A DNA stretch of 64,000 bases from Macrocystis pyrifera (Eukaryota; Sar; Phaeophyceae; Laminariales; Laminariaceae): contig JASSKH010000035.1 of assembly GCA_031763025.1 (NCBI GenBank), positions 2,826,320 to 2,890,319 on the forward strand. The letters are read 5' to 3'. A program made the translations under genes and the position numbers. Shown one piece after another: positions 1-10,934 of this stretch. The stretch's first letter is position 1. Every line of letters starts with the position of its first letter. The notes below the pieces were generated by a model. The model made no database searches. It was not told the origin of the DNA and saw only the letters and a list, made by a program, of their open reading frames with translations.

Positions 1-3000
1 GGGTGACCTTGTTCTCCTGCGCCAAGAACTGGTCGTAGTCCGTCTCTTGGAGGTTGAGCTTGACGTCCTCTAGCGACTCACATTGGCACAGGTTGTTGTA
101 GTCCTGAGAAGGAGAAATAAATCGCCAGCGGGCGGGGGCGTCGGAAGCAAGGGTCAAGTGACTGCATTTCGTGCCACCGCTACGTGCCATCGCTATGGGC
201 AGAGCTCGAACAACCATACAAAACTGCTGGAACTCCATTGAACGGCGCTACTTTGGCGAGATTTATCAGCGAAGCTCCGTAAGAGGAACGGGCATCCTTT
301 GCTGGAGGCGAGGGAGAAGCAATCCAGACCTGGTACTGGCAAAAACGATGTACCAGATACCTCTCGGGCATAGCAAACAACCAAACGCCTCGAGGAGAGC
401 CGTGCATTCGTTATCGCATGACGTAAAAAGGACACATTAGCAGTAGGAGATATCATTATTGTTGCATATACCCTATCCTTTCCAACATCGTCCTCATGAT
501 CTTTATCTGTACTGCCGTCCCCGTTCTCGTACAAAACTATCATACTCCTATAGAAGCCGCGCGAGAAAGGAGTCGGCGGCTGAATCAGCCTGACAAAAAA
601 AATGTAACGTCTGATGACGTGCCAGCCTTCAGGACTAAAGCGAAGCTTCGAAAGAAAACACGAACGATAAACAAATCGCTACCTGGTACGTCGTACAAGA
701 GCCCACGAGGCTCTTGTAGTCTATTTAGTAGGGCTGATAATCAGAGCAAAACCTCCCATGAACGCAAAATCGATTTCGGCGAAGGCGATTTTTTTTTTGG
801 TGGGCATACGGACTCGCTTGAATTCCCTGTGAAGACAAACCATGGAAGCCACAGCCCCAATCACCCCCACCCGGCCCGTGAGGAGGGCAATTTAGACCGT
901 GAATCGTGTATTCAATAATTGGCCTTGCAATCGTGTCTATTTTCCGATGTCGATTGGATCGTAACACACGATTGGATCGGATGAATCGGGCGCATTTCAA
1001 AACCCTACGATACTTGTTTAGACAGCTTGAGGCACGGATGACGTGGAGGGCGAAAACGATCAAAGCTCCGGCAAAAAAATCTCGACAGAGAGCACCTCAC
1101 ACATGTTGAGTCAATGACGGGATAGGACAAACCGAAGTATAATGAGTGCTGCAGCAGCAATAGTCGGCCTCGAACACGGTGTGGTAAGTCGCGGCCGACG
1201 TCAGCGAAAGCAGTTGGATCGGCCGGATCTTACCCAACGCGCGAGCACACGAGGTCCATCTCAGATGGGCGAATTTTCCCCCGCATGCACCACAGCCGAG
1301 AGGGCTTGTTGGTTCGATCGGTAGGATGAGTTCTGCATTGTGCACCCTAAAACGTATACATCAACAGGAACGGCTGGAGATTGGACACACGAGAGGCTGC
1401 TGATGTGTGTGCACAGGAGGTATGCATGAGACTCAGCGTTGGTTGGCCCTGTGCCGCTTGAGTGTGCGCAGAAGATGCGTTCATCCCCAGACCAGAATCG
1501 CGCAAGTGCTTGCCAGAACTACCGTAAATAACACTAGGCCTGGCGTGTCGGCTTCGGTCGCTAGTGGAGTGTGAATGCTACCATCAACTGCTCTGATCGC
1601 CGAGCCTACTCGATACCGTCTCTCGCGGTCCGACGTAGGCCTACCCGCAGTAGGCATACCCACAGTATTGCTGGCAGACTGCGATGCGAGGCGTCTGTGC
1701 TGTGCAGTCGACGAAGTAGGATTTCACGGTACTACAGCAACAAACCAAGTACCCGCACCCTCCAAAGTCAAAACCTGACGCACTGGAGCAGGGGTATTTC
1801 AACCACTTTCAGATCACCACTATTCTAAAAAATAGCTCGTATGTAGCACCTTCGTGCATACTGGTGTCGCGCTCCGAGGGCCTACCGCGTCGAAAACTAT
1901 TATTAAAAAATAGACGGGAGGCATTCTTCGAAGCAGGGCTCGTGCTACGAGCCAAAAACAAAAAGCAGGTCGTGCAAATCCCGCACGTGTCCACTACCCA
2001 ATCGATGGGAGTACAGCAGTAGGAACGAGTGCGAGTACGATCATCCCACTACACATAACTGCTGCTGCTCTGCTGCATAATAAATGCTGCTGTGCTGCTG
2101 CTTCCTGCTTGTTGGCTTGCTACAGGGAAGGGACACTTGTTGGACTGCTGTGCTTGTTTCCAGTTTTTCTGCGTGATCTGTACCCGTACGGCAGCTGTAC
2201 GCGAGGTTGCATCACGTGATCTGGCTGTACCGTACTTTTCTGCCCGAGGGTACCGATTTTCTTGTTTGTGTTTCATCATTATTTAATAGAGCTTCCAAGG
2301 GTTACTCGCGGGTTCCAGTTTTCAGTCGCAGCGCACGCACGGCACGGCCGGCACTGCGCGGCGCTCGAACGCGCCCAGGCCGCGTGGGATCGACGGGGGC
2401 ATACACGAGGTAACACCGACTCTGCAAGCACGGAGGCGCAAGCGTGCTGACCATAACTACTACGAGGGTTGCACCAGGATCCAAAGTTCGACCTTGTGAC
2501 GGTCTGTCGAGCGCATAAAAGCCTGCACCCGTACGTTGTCTAGTCTAATATATTTACCAGGTATATATATGTAATATATATATATATTCTGAGCTCGCTG
2601 CACGTCATTTTATTTGCATCGCGCCTGCCGTTGACTCCAACCAGCTATCGGCGCGTAGATATTAACAATCGCTGCCACAAAAGCAGCAGCAGTACACACA
2701 CTGGCATGGCGGCTGCTTGTCTGTTTGGAAGGGAACTACTACCCGTTCGCACTGCTGTACCGGAATCATTACGGGAGGCTGCTTCAGTGTATGTCTTCGA
2801 AATGACGTTTGCGTGAACAGTCGCCAAATTCCACGTTTATTCGTACATACCAGTACCACAAAATTCGTTACCAGAACTGAAGGGAACACAAGACAGGGGC
2901 GAGAATCCACACAATACACTAGTAGAGGTCAAAATCAATTTCCGCCACCTCACCAGCGCCGGAAAATATCTGCCAGAACTCCGAAACATGGATTGCAAGC

Positions 3001-3816
3001 TCGGAAAGACGACACCCGCGAGCTTCACGATAAGCGAAAAAAACATATCGTGCCTCCTCAGCAACGAGAGTGTCCTATTTTGCTCCCGCCAAGCGGCAAC
3101 ACAACCCCTGTTCCATTTGACTGCAACGGGACGACGAACAAACATCCTCTGCCTGCTGTCTGCCAGCGCACGGAGCCTCTTAGGTATAGCAAGGGCGAGG
3201 AACACCAACAAAGCGACCCACTCTGTCTAGGAGAGCCCTGCGCGAGCCACTAGCCGAGCCCAGGAGAGGACCGGAAGGCAGCTGGCGTGCCACAAGCGTG
3301 TGGGGTGACGGGAAGGTGAACCAAAACGCGACATCTCTGACGTTTCCGAGACCTCTACCAAGCAACCACAGCAAGTTCCGCAAAACCGCGCCAACCGTAG
3401 GCCTGGCAACGACCGCGGAGAAACCGATGGCAGCGATGTAGGTAGTTACACGTAGCAGCGGAAACACGAGCACTCGCGTGCTGCAGCAAGTTGGAAACCT
3501 GGGCAGCCGACCGCCTCAGGGGTGGAGAGCTTGTTGGCTCGCTTCCTTTGGTATCGTGCGCTTGGTTTCCGAAAAGGTCTGAGCTTTGAGGAAACGCTGA
3601 CTGTGAACAAACAAATCAACGAGTGCAATGCTTTTAGAGAACATCAAATCGAAGCATTAACAAAAATCCCACGATATGTTCGCGCCGCACAACGAGGTTG
3701 CTCACACTGTCCGTCAAGAAGCCGCTCCTGTAACCCCTGACGAGGCCTTCCGGGAAGCCATGGTGGATGTTGTAGGTGTAGAAGTCACCGGCATCCTTGG
3801 CAACAGAGAAAGGCAT
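1..3816 (-). CDS. VMA6: V-type proton ATPase subunit d, 5' part (2 exons, partial)
   Basis: Subunit d is the cytoplasmic cap of the membrane Vo sector. It couples the central stalk to the proteolipid ring of the vacuolar/endosomal proton pump. Exon 1 (3816-3706, 37 codons) starts at ATG 3816 and contains [15 protein letters not shown], equivalent to the family's GYLEGLVRGLKAG N-terminus. The donor GTGAGC follows codon 37 in phase 0. Exon 2 (103 down to the window edge) begins after an AG acceptor with [19 protein letters not shown] and then TDYDQFL, matching the family block NLxQCETLEDLKLxLxxTDYGNFL. Joined in phase 0, the two exons reproduce the expected N-terminus. The remaining ~280 residues lie beyond position 1. 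The 3.6 kb intron (104-3705) holds only repeats and no convincing gene. Confidence 0.9.
104..3705 (-). other. Long intron of the V-ATPase d gene
   Basis: This 3.6 kb stretch lies between two phase-0 exons of VMA6. It contains GCTGCTG-type trinucleotide runs (about 2055-2105), a TA-rich tract (2560-2590), and copies of the 8-mer TACCAGGT or its complement at 328, 681 and 2555. The open frames seen here are short, overlap on both strands and match no family I recognise. I see no gene inside it. Confidence 0.75.
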
Positions 3817-4969
3817 GGCTCTTCAGTTCCGTTCCTTCCGCGAGGCCTCTCCTAGGCAGTCCAAGCCTCTCCCTGCGCACGCAAGCGACAGGATCGATCC
3901 GCCTTCTCTCCTAGCGCCTTGAAACTTGCTTCCTTCGATGTCTAGGTCTCCGCGAGACTCCTACTACGTTCACGTTTCTCAAGCGCGGTGTGGTTGGGGT
4001 CTGAGAGATATGTTGGTGTAGGGGATTTTGCTGAGGTTTCGAAGGCTTTATTTGGTCGGGAGTATATTGAACCTTGGACTTGGGACCACATCTCCCGGTA
4101 TCCCGAAGAGAAGAGCTCGTCAAGTAAGCCGTTTGAACGTATTCTGCTTGCATGGACCGCTATGCTGTATCCTAGGCATGCACTAGCTGTCATGGATGGC
4201 GTAGATTGCGCAAGGATGTAGTCATATAGATCGGAGAATGTCTCGTCGAACCTTTCGGAACGATCCCCTGTGTGGTGGGTCACAACATCAGAACACACAG
4301 GAACACAACACAGCAGAGACACACGTGCACAGCAGAGTCAGCGAAACAACAGCAAGGTTGCCATTATCGCCGATGCTCGAAGCATTCATCTTTCAGCACA
4401 ACATCATACATCGGTACGAGCAGATATCTCAGGCAATGTTTTAACCATACTCGTACCATACACGGTGCTCTAATTCAAAGATATGATCAACATACACCTG
4501 AATATCGTCTTTACTCTGCGCTGCTGTCTGGGCTTTCGTCTGGTACCAGTACCTCGTAGATATACCCAGATGGTACCAGGTATGCCTAAGTAGCATTCGA
4601 AACCCGAAAGGATACTGTTTTTATATTAACCTACACATGAATACCACAGCGTCGCACAGCGTCGCCGCCGCTTTGTTGGAAGAACGAAGCTTCTCCGGGT
4701 ATCAGTCAGGATTCAGGAGTGTAAATCTAAATCTAGACGTATTGCACCATCGCACCATGATCACGCATCGCGGTGTCGCCCGCTTGCTCGCTGTGGTGCA
4801 ACTGCTGGTTTGTGCGTATAAGTATATGATATGTCCTGGCTGATCTTCAGACTGACCAAATTTAAAGGAGCTGGGTTCACCATTGTGTAGATGTTAATAA
4901 TTTTCCAGGAATATTCATATGCTCTGTGTATGCTTGTACGTACAGCTGCTGCGACTACTCGTATAATTA
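3817..4969. other. Intergenic, upstream of V-ATPase d
   Basis: This should contain the promoter of VMA6, which reads leftward from 3816. Short frames exist, for example plus-strand 3988-4221, but none has recognisable motifs, splice context or family similarity. One TACCAGGT 8-mer lies at 4574. No defined promoter element could be identified. Confidence 0.5.
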
Positions 4970-5074
4970 TTACGGGGGACCATAGTAAAGAGGACCAAAT
5001 ATTGTTAGTAAAAATAGGTAAATATATAGATTTTTATGTATGCCATAGGCCCTATTAACTATGGACCGCCGTAA
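4970..5074. mobile_element. MITE family TTACGGGGG, copy 1
   Basis: A ~105-bp miniature inverted-repeat element. Its ends read TTACGGGGG(A/T)CCATAG and the reverse complement ATGGACCxCCGTAA, flanked by TA on both sides (4968-4969 and 5075-5076). The AT-rich middle contains AAAATAGGTAAATATATAG, shared with the other copies. It has no coding capacity, so it depends on a transposase from elsewhere. TA targets are typical of Tc1/mariner-type elements, but the superfamily is inferred only. Confidence 0.9.
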
Positions 5075-5235
5075 TAGCATAAAAAAAAACGTGGCGGGGG
5101 TAGTGCAGCAGGGGGTGGAAGGCGATATAGCCTCGCGGTCTTTGGTGCCCACCACCATGATTTAGATGCTGTGTTCAATTCTCTTGTTGCGACGCTTTTA
5201 TCTTTTTTTGCATCCGACGATTTTTTATCATTCGC

Positions 5236-5580
5236 GGGCATGCGTATATGGATTTGGCAGTGGTTTAAAGGAGTATTGTTGAGTATTTGTACGAGAGAAG
5301 CCTTTGGGTAAGAGAGCGGAAAGTGTTTTGAGTGTCGGATCCGCGAGCCGGATGCGCGGGTCCGACCCGCGGGTCAGCAGAAAACAACTCGCGGGTCACG
5401 CTGGCCCGACCCGCGAGTGAGCTGCCTGACCCGTGAGCTTTTCATCACCTCTTGACCCGACCCGACCTCTTGACCCGACCCGACCCGACCCGTGAGATTT
5501 GAAAAACTCTTGACTAGACCCGACCCGATCCGTGAGATTTGAAAAACTCTTGACCCGACCTGACCCGCCTGTCAAGGGAT
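5236..5580. repeat. GACCC pentamer-rich dispersed repeat, copy 1
   Basis: A unique leader (5236-5340) is followed by a degenerate array of GACCC/GGGTC pentamers mixed with CGCGGGTC and GTGAGATTTGAAAA spacers up to about 5578. The leader and array recur at 56888-57680, which shows a dispersed composite repeat rather than a local expansion. Translated frames are low-complexity artefacts. Confidence 0.8.
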
Positions 5581-5617
5581 AAAAGTACCGTTTCAGTGTA
5601 TCTTTGTCTGGCATCTG

Positions 5618-6093
5618 GCATATCCACGGGTTTACCACTGATGTGTAGGGACGCGTTCTCGCTCGAACCGTAACATGTAACCGACGTCGAGACCTGGCAA
5701 CGTCGCTACCTACGCCCCATGTTTTATGGATATCACAATGTTTCTCTCTTCGTCATAGATCTGAGTCCATTCACGTAGCCGGGTGTGCAGCGACGCTGCC
5801 CTCGTGCCCGTGGGACTCTGCAAAGTTCAGGGGTGCGGGTGTTAAGGTTTGGTTGACTCGCTATCCTCGCGACGACACCCCAATTCGATCCCACACCCCT
5901 GAAGTTAGCAGGAGCCGGGTGCCGGCATCGCTGCGCCACCCGGTGAGGCAACTGGACTCAAATCAATGGCGACGAGAGAAACAGAGGGATACTATATGTG
6001 TCGTAGTTGGCGAAGTTCCCAGGTCTATGTCGGTTACATGTTACGGTTCGAGTCGTGCATGCCTACATACCAGTAGTAAACCCGTCGATATGC
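5618..6093. mobile_element. Long-arm foldback element (476 bp)
   Basis: The two halves are diverged inverted repeats of each other over about 200 bp per arm, with a short central loop near 5855-5880. Matching blocks include CGAACCGTAACATGTAACCG on the left arm (about 5667) and its complement on the right (about 6032), TTCAGGGGTG near 5830 with its complement near 5890, and the outermost GCATATC(C/G)ACGGG (5618 and 6081). No coding capacity is seen. It abuts the GACCC repeat. Confidence 0.8.
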
Positions 6094-6867
6094 TACGATG
6101 ACCTGCAGACGCCACAGGGCTACAACAAAGCTCGCCTCCGACGAAAAGGAAGGACAGCGCGCAACATTTTTTCCGCCTACAGCAAAATCCCTCAACGTTG
6201 TTGCGGTAAGCCGCAACACGCCTCCAGCGCATACTACGTCGTATGCGATTCCACCACAATTTGTGCGCCAGCCCAAGAGCGAAAAACCTATTTATCTGAA
6301 GCCCTGATTGCTGCTCGTACAATATAATATCATATCATACCTGGTACGTATCAGCATTGGCGTATACCTCTTACTACGCTCGGGCCTCACGCCTCGTGCG
6401 CGAAATGCTGAACGCTGCACGTATGATACGTGTAGCTCGTACCGGTGCGCCTTTGCCGCCCATTATCCCTGTCGCCAGCGCGTCAACCCTTGCTCACACC
6501 TGATTCCTACGTTAAGCTACTTCGAGTATATGTGTACCTCCTACGTATTACAATCATGACACGAAAACAAACGACCGTATCATGGTAGCCGTTGACATCC
6601 CCAGCGACAGAGTTGCGTTATACCCGTCGCTACTGGCCGTAAGTACCAGCCACATCGAAGCCATCCCGAGACCATCTATGACCACCATACTCTAGAAACC
6701 TTCGGCAGCGTTGGACATACTTTCAGGTGAAAGCTGTGCTTCACTTTGCGCGCCAAAAACGGCGTTAAAATGACTGTTGATAACACCTAACTCTCTCTCT
6801 CTCTCTCCCGTCGTTCCTATATCGCAGCTAGGCCAGCTATCGCCAAGCTCGATCACACCCCATCGTT
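6094..6867. other. Intergenic upstream of the PPR gene
   Basis: This region lies just upstream of the PPR start codon and should contain its promoter and leader. A CT-rich tract, (CT)n at about 6791-6807, sits ~60 bp before the ATG and is the only visible candidate core-promoter feature. A TACCAGGT-complement 8-mer is at 6339. No other gene is visible. Confidence 0.5.
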
Positions 6868-9177
6868 ATGGCCTCCGGCGGGGCCACCATCGCGGCGACG
6901 AAAGGCCTCATCCAGGCATCGCGACGATTCTCGCGCGTACCCTTCAAAACTCCAGAGTGCACGCGCTTGTTAGGGGTGACGATCTTCTCCGGCGGACGCT
7001 CCAGATCTCCCGCGGACGACCTTAGCCTCCCCGCCGAGGACTTTGGGGGCGCCGGCACTTCACCCCCCCCCCCAAATGTCCTGCAGCCGGGTGCCGCCGC
7101 CGCCCGGACATCAGCAATTCCGCGAGCTAGAGACAGGAAGGGGCACGGGCGCGTGCAGAGCGCATCTAACGAGCAGCTTCCTTTCTTGGCTCGGCTGAAG
7201 GAGGCGAGACTCAAACGCGACGGCGGCGACGCCGAGCGTGTGCTATGGGAAGCCATTCAACGCGGAGGCAACATCGCTGACTTGGTTGTGTACAACGCGG
7301 CCCTACGCGTGTTCGCGGATACCAAGCGTTGGAGAGAAGCCCTCGAGTGCCTCGACCACATGAAAGTATCCGGCGTGAAGCCCAACGTTTTTTCGTACAC
7401 TTGTGCTATCACTGCGTGCGGGAAGGGGCGCGAGGGGGGCAAGGCTTTGGAACTCTTCGGGCACATGCAGGCGGCGGGGCTTGCCCCCAGCTTGTGGTCA
7501 TACACTGCCGCGATCAGGGCCTGCGACGCCCGTAGACAACCGGGACAATCCACGCGACTGTTTCGCGAGATGGAAGCGGCAGGCATTGCTCCTAACGCCC
7601 GGACTTACAATGCTGCTATCATGGCCTGCGTTGACGGCTACGAGTGGGAGCAAGGCATCAATTTTCTTCGAGAGATGGCGACGACGGGCATCGCCCCTAG
7701 TGCTGACAGCTACAGCTACGCCATCACCGCGTGCAGCCAAAGCAGCCAATGGGAGCTTGCGGCGGCCCTGCTTAGAGAAATGGTGGTGATGGGTGTCCCT
7801 GCGAACGAGCGAATCTACAACGACACAATTGCAGCGTGCGTTCGTGGCTCTCAATGGGAGATGGCTATTGGACTGCTGAAGGAGATGCCCGCCGCCGGCA
7901 TCGCCCCGAATGTGTTCAACTACACTTCCGCCATCACCGCGTGCAACAAAAACGGTCAATGGCGTTATGCGATAGGTCTGGTCAAGGAAATGAATGACGC
8001 CGGAATCCGCCCAGATGTGGCCAGCTACAATGCCGCCATTTCCGCGTGCGGCAGCGGCAAGCAGTGGGAATCTGCGGTGTCTTTGCTAAGGGAGATGGTG
8101 GACGTTTTTATACCCCCCGACATAATCAGCTACTCGACTGCTATCGTAGCGTGCTCGGAAGCTGGTGAATCCGAGCAAGCCATGACGCTTTTTAAGGAGA
8201 TGAAGGACGTCGGCATCCCCCCCAACGAGCGAGCCTACAACGCTGCCATCAGAGCCTGCGGCAATGGCTTTCAATGGGAACACTCTATGAGGCTGTTGCG
8301 AGACATGAACACGGCCGGCATCCCTCCCGGCGTGATCAGCTACACGTGCGCCATCGTCGCGTGCAACATATCTGAACAGTGGGAGTGTGCCTTAGGTTTG
8401 TGGAGAGAGATGGTGCAGACGGGAGTCCGACCAGATGTGGTCAGCTACACGGCTGCCATCTCTTCGTTCTCTGGAGCGGGGGAGCACGAGCGAGCCATGG
8501 CGCTCTTTCGGGAGATGCCGGCGTCTAACGTCCGTCCAAACCAGCGGGCTTACAATGCGGCCATTCGGGCCTGCGGCAAAGGACGTCAGTGGGAGCAGGC
8601 GGTGCGGCTGTTGCGAGAAATGCCGTCGGTCGGGATCCCTCCGAGCGTGTTCAGCTACAACGCCGCCATCACGGCCTGCGGCGATAACGGCCAGCCCGAG
8701 CTCTCCATTGATCTGTTGCGAGAGATGCCCACGGTCGGCCTCAGCCCGAACGTAGTCGTCTACACTTCGGCTATGCAGGCTTGCGCCAACGATGGTCTGC
8801 AGGGCCAGGCGGTGCAGCTATTCTGGGAGATGACTGAGGCCGGCATCGTCCCGAACGCACACAGCTACGGGGCCGCGATCGCCGCATGCGCCCAGGAGAA
8901 GGAGCCGGAGACCGCGATGGCCTTGCTGGAGGATATGAGGAATAGGGGACTTTCCGCGAGCGTGGCCATTTACAATTCAGCATTTTCGTCGTTTGGAGAT
9001 GGCGACGGGGGCCGAGCGGTGGAACTGCTAGAGGCGATGAAGCGGGAGGGTGTTAGCCCGGACGACGCGACGTGCGGGACGATTGGCAATTCGTTGACGC
9101 AGGATCGAGATTGGGAAGTGGCCAACGCTCTTTTGGCGGAACTGAGGGGGGGCATCTCCCAGACACCGTCGCAGTAG
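6868..9177 (+). CDS. P-class pentatricopeptide repeat (PPR) protein, intronless
   Basis: A single 769-codon frame. Residues 1-138 are an Arg/Ser-rich leader with little acidity at the extreme N-terminus and no hydrophobic signal peptide, fitting mitochondrial targeting (inference). Residues 139-732 form 17 consecutive PPR motifs; 16 are exactly 35 residues and the last is 34. Typical pattern: [VE]xxY[NTS]AAIxACGxGxQWExAxxLLREMxxxGIxPN. A degenerate eighteenth unit follows (about 733-763). There is no E, DYW or SMR domain, so it is a P-class organellar RNA-binding protein that would stabilise, process or translate one or a few transcripts. Position 5/35 pairs, repeats 1-17: NN, TS, TN, NS, SN, NN, TD, ND, SN, NG, TD, TN, NS, NN, TN, GS, ND. 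The start is the first in-frame ATG after a CT-rich leader; an unusually long uninterrupted frame among spliced neighbours. Confidence 0.95.
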   Translation: MASGGATIAATKGLIQASRRFSRVPFKTPECTRLLGVTIFSGGRSRSPADDLSLPAEDFGGAGTSPPPPNVLQPGAAAARTSAIPRARDRKGHGRVQSASNEQLPFLARLKEARLKRDGGDAERVLWEAIQRGGNIADLVVYNAALRVFADTKRWREALECLDHMKVSGVKPNVFSYTCAITACGKGREGGKALELFGHMQAAGLAPSLWSYTAAIRACDARRQPGQSTRLFREMEAAGIAPNARTYNAAIMACVDGYEWEQGINFLREMATTGIAPSADSYSYAITACSQSSQWELAAALLREMVVMGVPANERIYNDTIAACVRGSQWEMAIGLLKEMPAAGIAPNVFNYTSAITACNKNGQWRYAIGLVKEMNDAGIRPDVASYNAAISACGSGKQWESAVSLLREMVDVFIPPDIISYSTAIVACSEAGESEQAMTLFKEMKDVGIPPNERAYNAAIRACGNGFQWEHSMRLLRDMNTAGIPPGVISYTCAIVACNISEQWECALGLWREMVQTGVRPDVVSYTAAISSFSGAGEHERAMALFREMPASNVRPNQRAYNAAIRACGKGRQWEQAVRLLREMPSVGIPPSVFSYNAAITACGDNGQPELSIDLLREMPTVGLSPNVVVYTSAMQACANDGLQGQAVQLFWEMTEAGIVPNAHSYGAAIAACAQEKEPETAMALLEDMRNRGLSASVAIYNSAFSSFGDGDGGRAVELLEAMKREGVSPDDATCGTIGNSLTQDRDWEVANALLAELRGGISQTPSQ

Positions 9178-9943
9178 CTGGCGGGACACCGCGTGTACTC
9201 GGCGGTCATGTCTTGCGCGCTTGATACAACGGTAGTACTGCATTAAGTAGTCCTCGCCGCGGTTTAGTTGTTAGGTTATTTCCCAAAAAGTCGAAGCGGT
9301 GATCGGCGCGGTGGTGTTAGTGGTGGTGAAAGTTGTCCCTACTACATACAGTATGTAGGATGACGGCGCCACGCCCTTCCGTGTGCCATCACAGTCAGGC
9401 CATTTTGTTTGGCTTGCTTTGAAAGAAAAGCGACACCATGTTTAGAGTTTAAATTTTGATTTTTGCAATTCGACAGGCCACATCAGTCAGTTACATTGCA
9501 CATGTCACGGAATTCAGTCGTTCGCTTAAACAAACACGGCTCAAGATAGTTTTTTCTCGAGTATGTAGGGCGGTGAACATAGCGGCGGGAAAAGCTTGAG
9601 TTATTAATTGCTGAATTATCGTCGGCGACTGATGGTTTGCTTTTCCTTATTGTTAAATGCTATCCTGTCTGTAATACGGTTGCGCTATCCAGAGCGCTTC
9701 AACCCCGCCCTACCCTATGGCTAGGGAGGCTGGGTGCCATAACCAGCAGAACACCGGGTCCCATGCGGCGCCGAGCCGTGGCCGTGGCGCAATCCCGAGG
9801 CAGTAATGACAGCCATTTACCCAGCCTAGCTGCTGACGTACCGGTTTAAATTACTACTCTGGCACTGTTTGGTTGGCCCAATCCATGCGAGAGGCCCGCT
9901 GGCTCTCTCTAGAAGATTGGTGCTGAATTCGTAGAGCCATCGA
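9178..9943. other. Intergenic, PPR 3' flank
   Basis: The 3' flank of the PPR gene and probable untranslated region. AT-rich stretches occur around 9420-9650. The frame at 9637-9849 has no recognisable domain. I see nothing else here before the satellite begins. Confidence 0.4.
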
Positions 9944-10495
9944 GGTTCTGGCATACCCAAGGAGGATGAGGTCTCATCCTCGGATCGGAAGGCCTATCAT
10001 ACGTATTCAACTCCGGCCAACCGGGAACGAAAACTTCGACCCCCTGGGTCGACACCGCCCCGCGCGGTGTAGAAACCCCACCCCCCCCATCGCCTGATCA
10101 CTGATTGGCTGAGGCTCATACAGCCAGCGATACCCAGATACTCAGGAGCGATAGGTCACTATCCCCGGATCAGAAATCCTTCCAAAAACCTACAACTCCA
10201 ACACCCCGAACATGAAAACGGACACCTCCCAAGTCCATACCACCCCGCAAGGTGTGGAAACCCCTACCCTATTATTAATAGCTAACTTATGATTGGTTGG
10301 GGCTCATAGGGCCAGCGTCCGGCAAGAGTTACCCCATGGGACAACGACGAGGTTCTGCCTCACCCGCGAACGATAAAATATCATCCCCTGATCAGATATA
10401 ATTCCATGCATATACAATCCCAACAACCCGGGGACAAAAACAGAATTCCCCCGGATCGATACCGCCCCGCAAGATGTGAGAAGCTCACATCCATC
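9944..10495. repeat. ~200-bp satellite, block 1 (about 2.7 units)
   Basis: Tandem units carry, in order, GGGGCTCATAGAGCCAGC, a GAGAGTTGCCCC block, GACAACGGCGAGGT, CCCCGGATCAGAAAT, TACAACTCCAACA, GGGGACGAAAACGGACA and ACCGCCCCGCAAGGTGTGG. Unit heads lie at about 10113 and 10301, 188 bp apart, preceded by a partial unit. The block ends exactly at the TRIM-like insertion at 10496. The same unit reappears at 11769 and 13205. Confidence 0.85.
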
Positions 10496-10934
10496 TGTAG
10501 GGAAAGTTGATTAATAATTTGCGTAACAAACGCTACCAGAGTTTGGTACTTATAAACCCAATTTCCACCATATTCTCCCCCACTAAACGTGACTTGTATC
10601 TTCGAGTATGTCGGGAACCCCGATGAGACTCCGATTATCCAAGTTTCACCTCGGACTGTCTCGGTACCGGACTCAGTATGCAATGAACGCATTGCACTGC
10701 TCTCATCGTCCCTTCCTGGGTGTTTTCTAACTGAGTGAGTTTTACAGGTTCTTGAACATGAGATATTCCCTTTTTTCCTTTTGATGGGAACGAAGGTGAT
10801 AATCGAGCAACGGACCTCGCTCTGCATAATCTCACGCCCTGTCCGCGAACCAATTGCAGGGAAAGTAAACTACAAATGATGCACAACGAACGCTACCGGA
10901 TTTTTCAAGTATTAGTAACTCGATTTCCACCACA
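10496..10934 (-). mobile_element. TRIM-like LTR mini-retroelement, copy 1 (older)
   Basis: Two direct terminal repeats of 77 and 80 bp (10496-10572 and 10855-10934) begin TG(T/C)AGGGAAA and end CCACCATA or CCACCACA. They flank a ~280-bp non-coding interior. The interior is colinear with copy 2, for example GGAACCCCGATGAGACTC and GTACCGGACTCAGTATGCAA. The flanking tetranucleotides CATC (10492-10495) and CATT (10935-10938) look like a decayed 4-bp target duplication. The two repeats differ considerably, so this copy is older. It inserted at the edge of the satellite. Confidence 0.8.
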
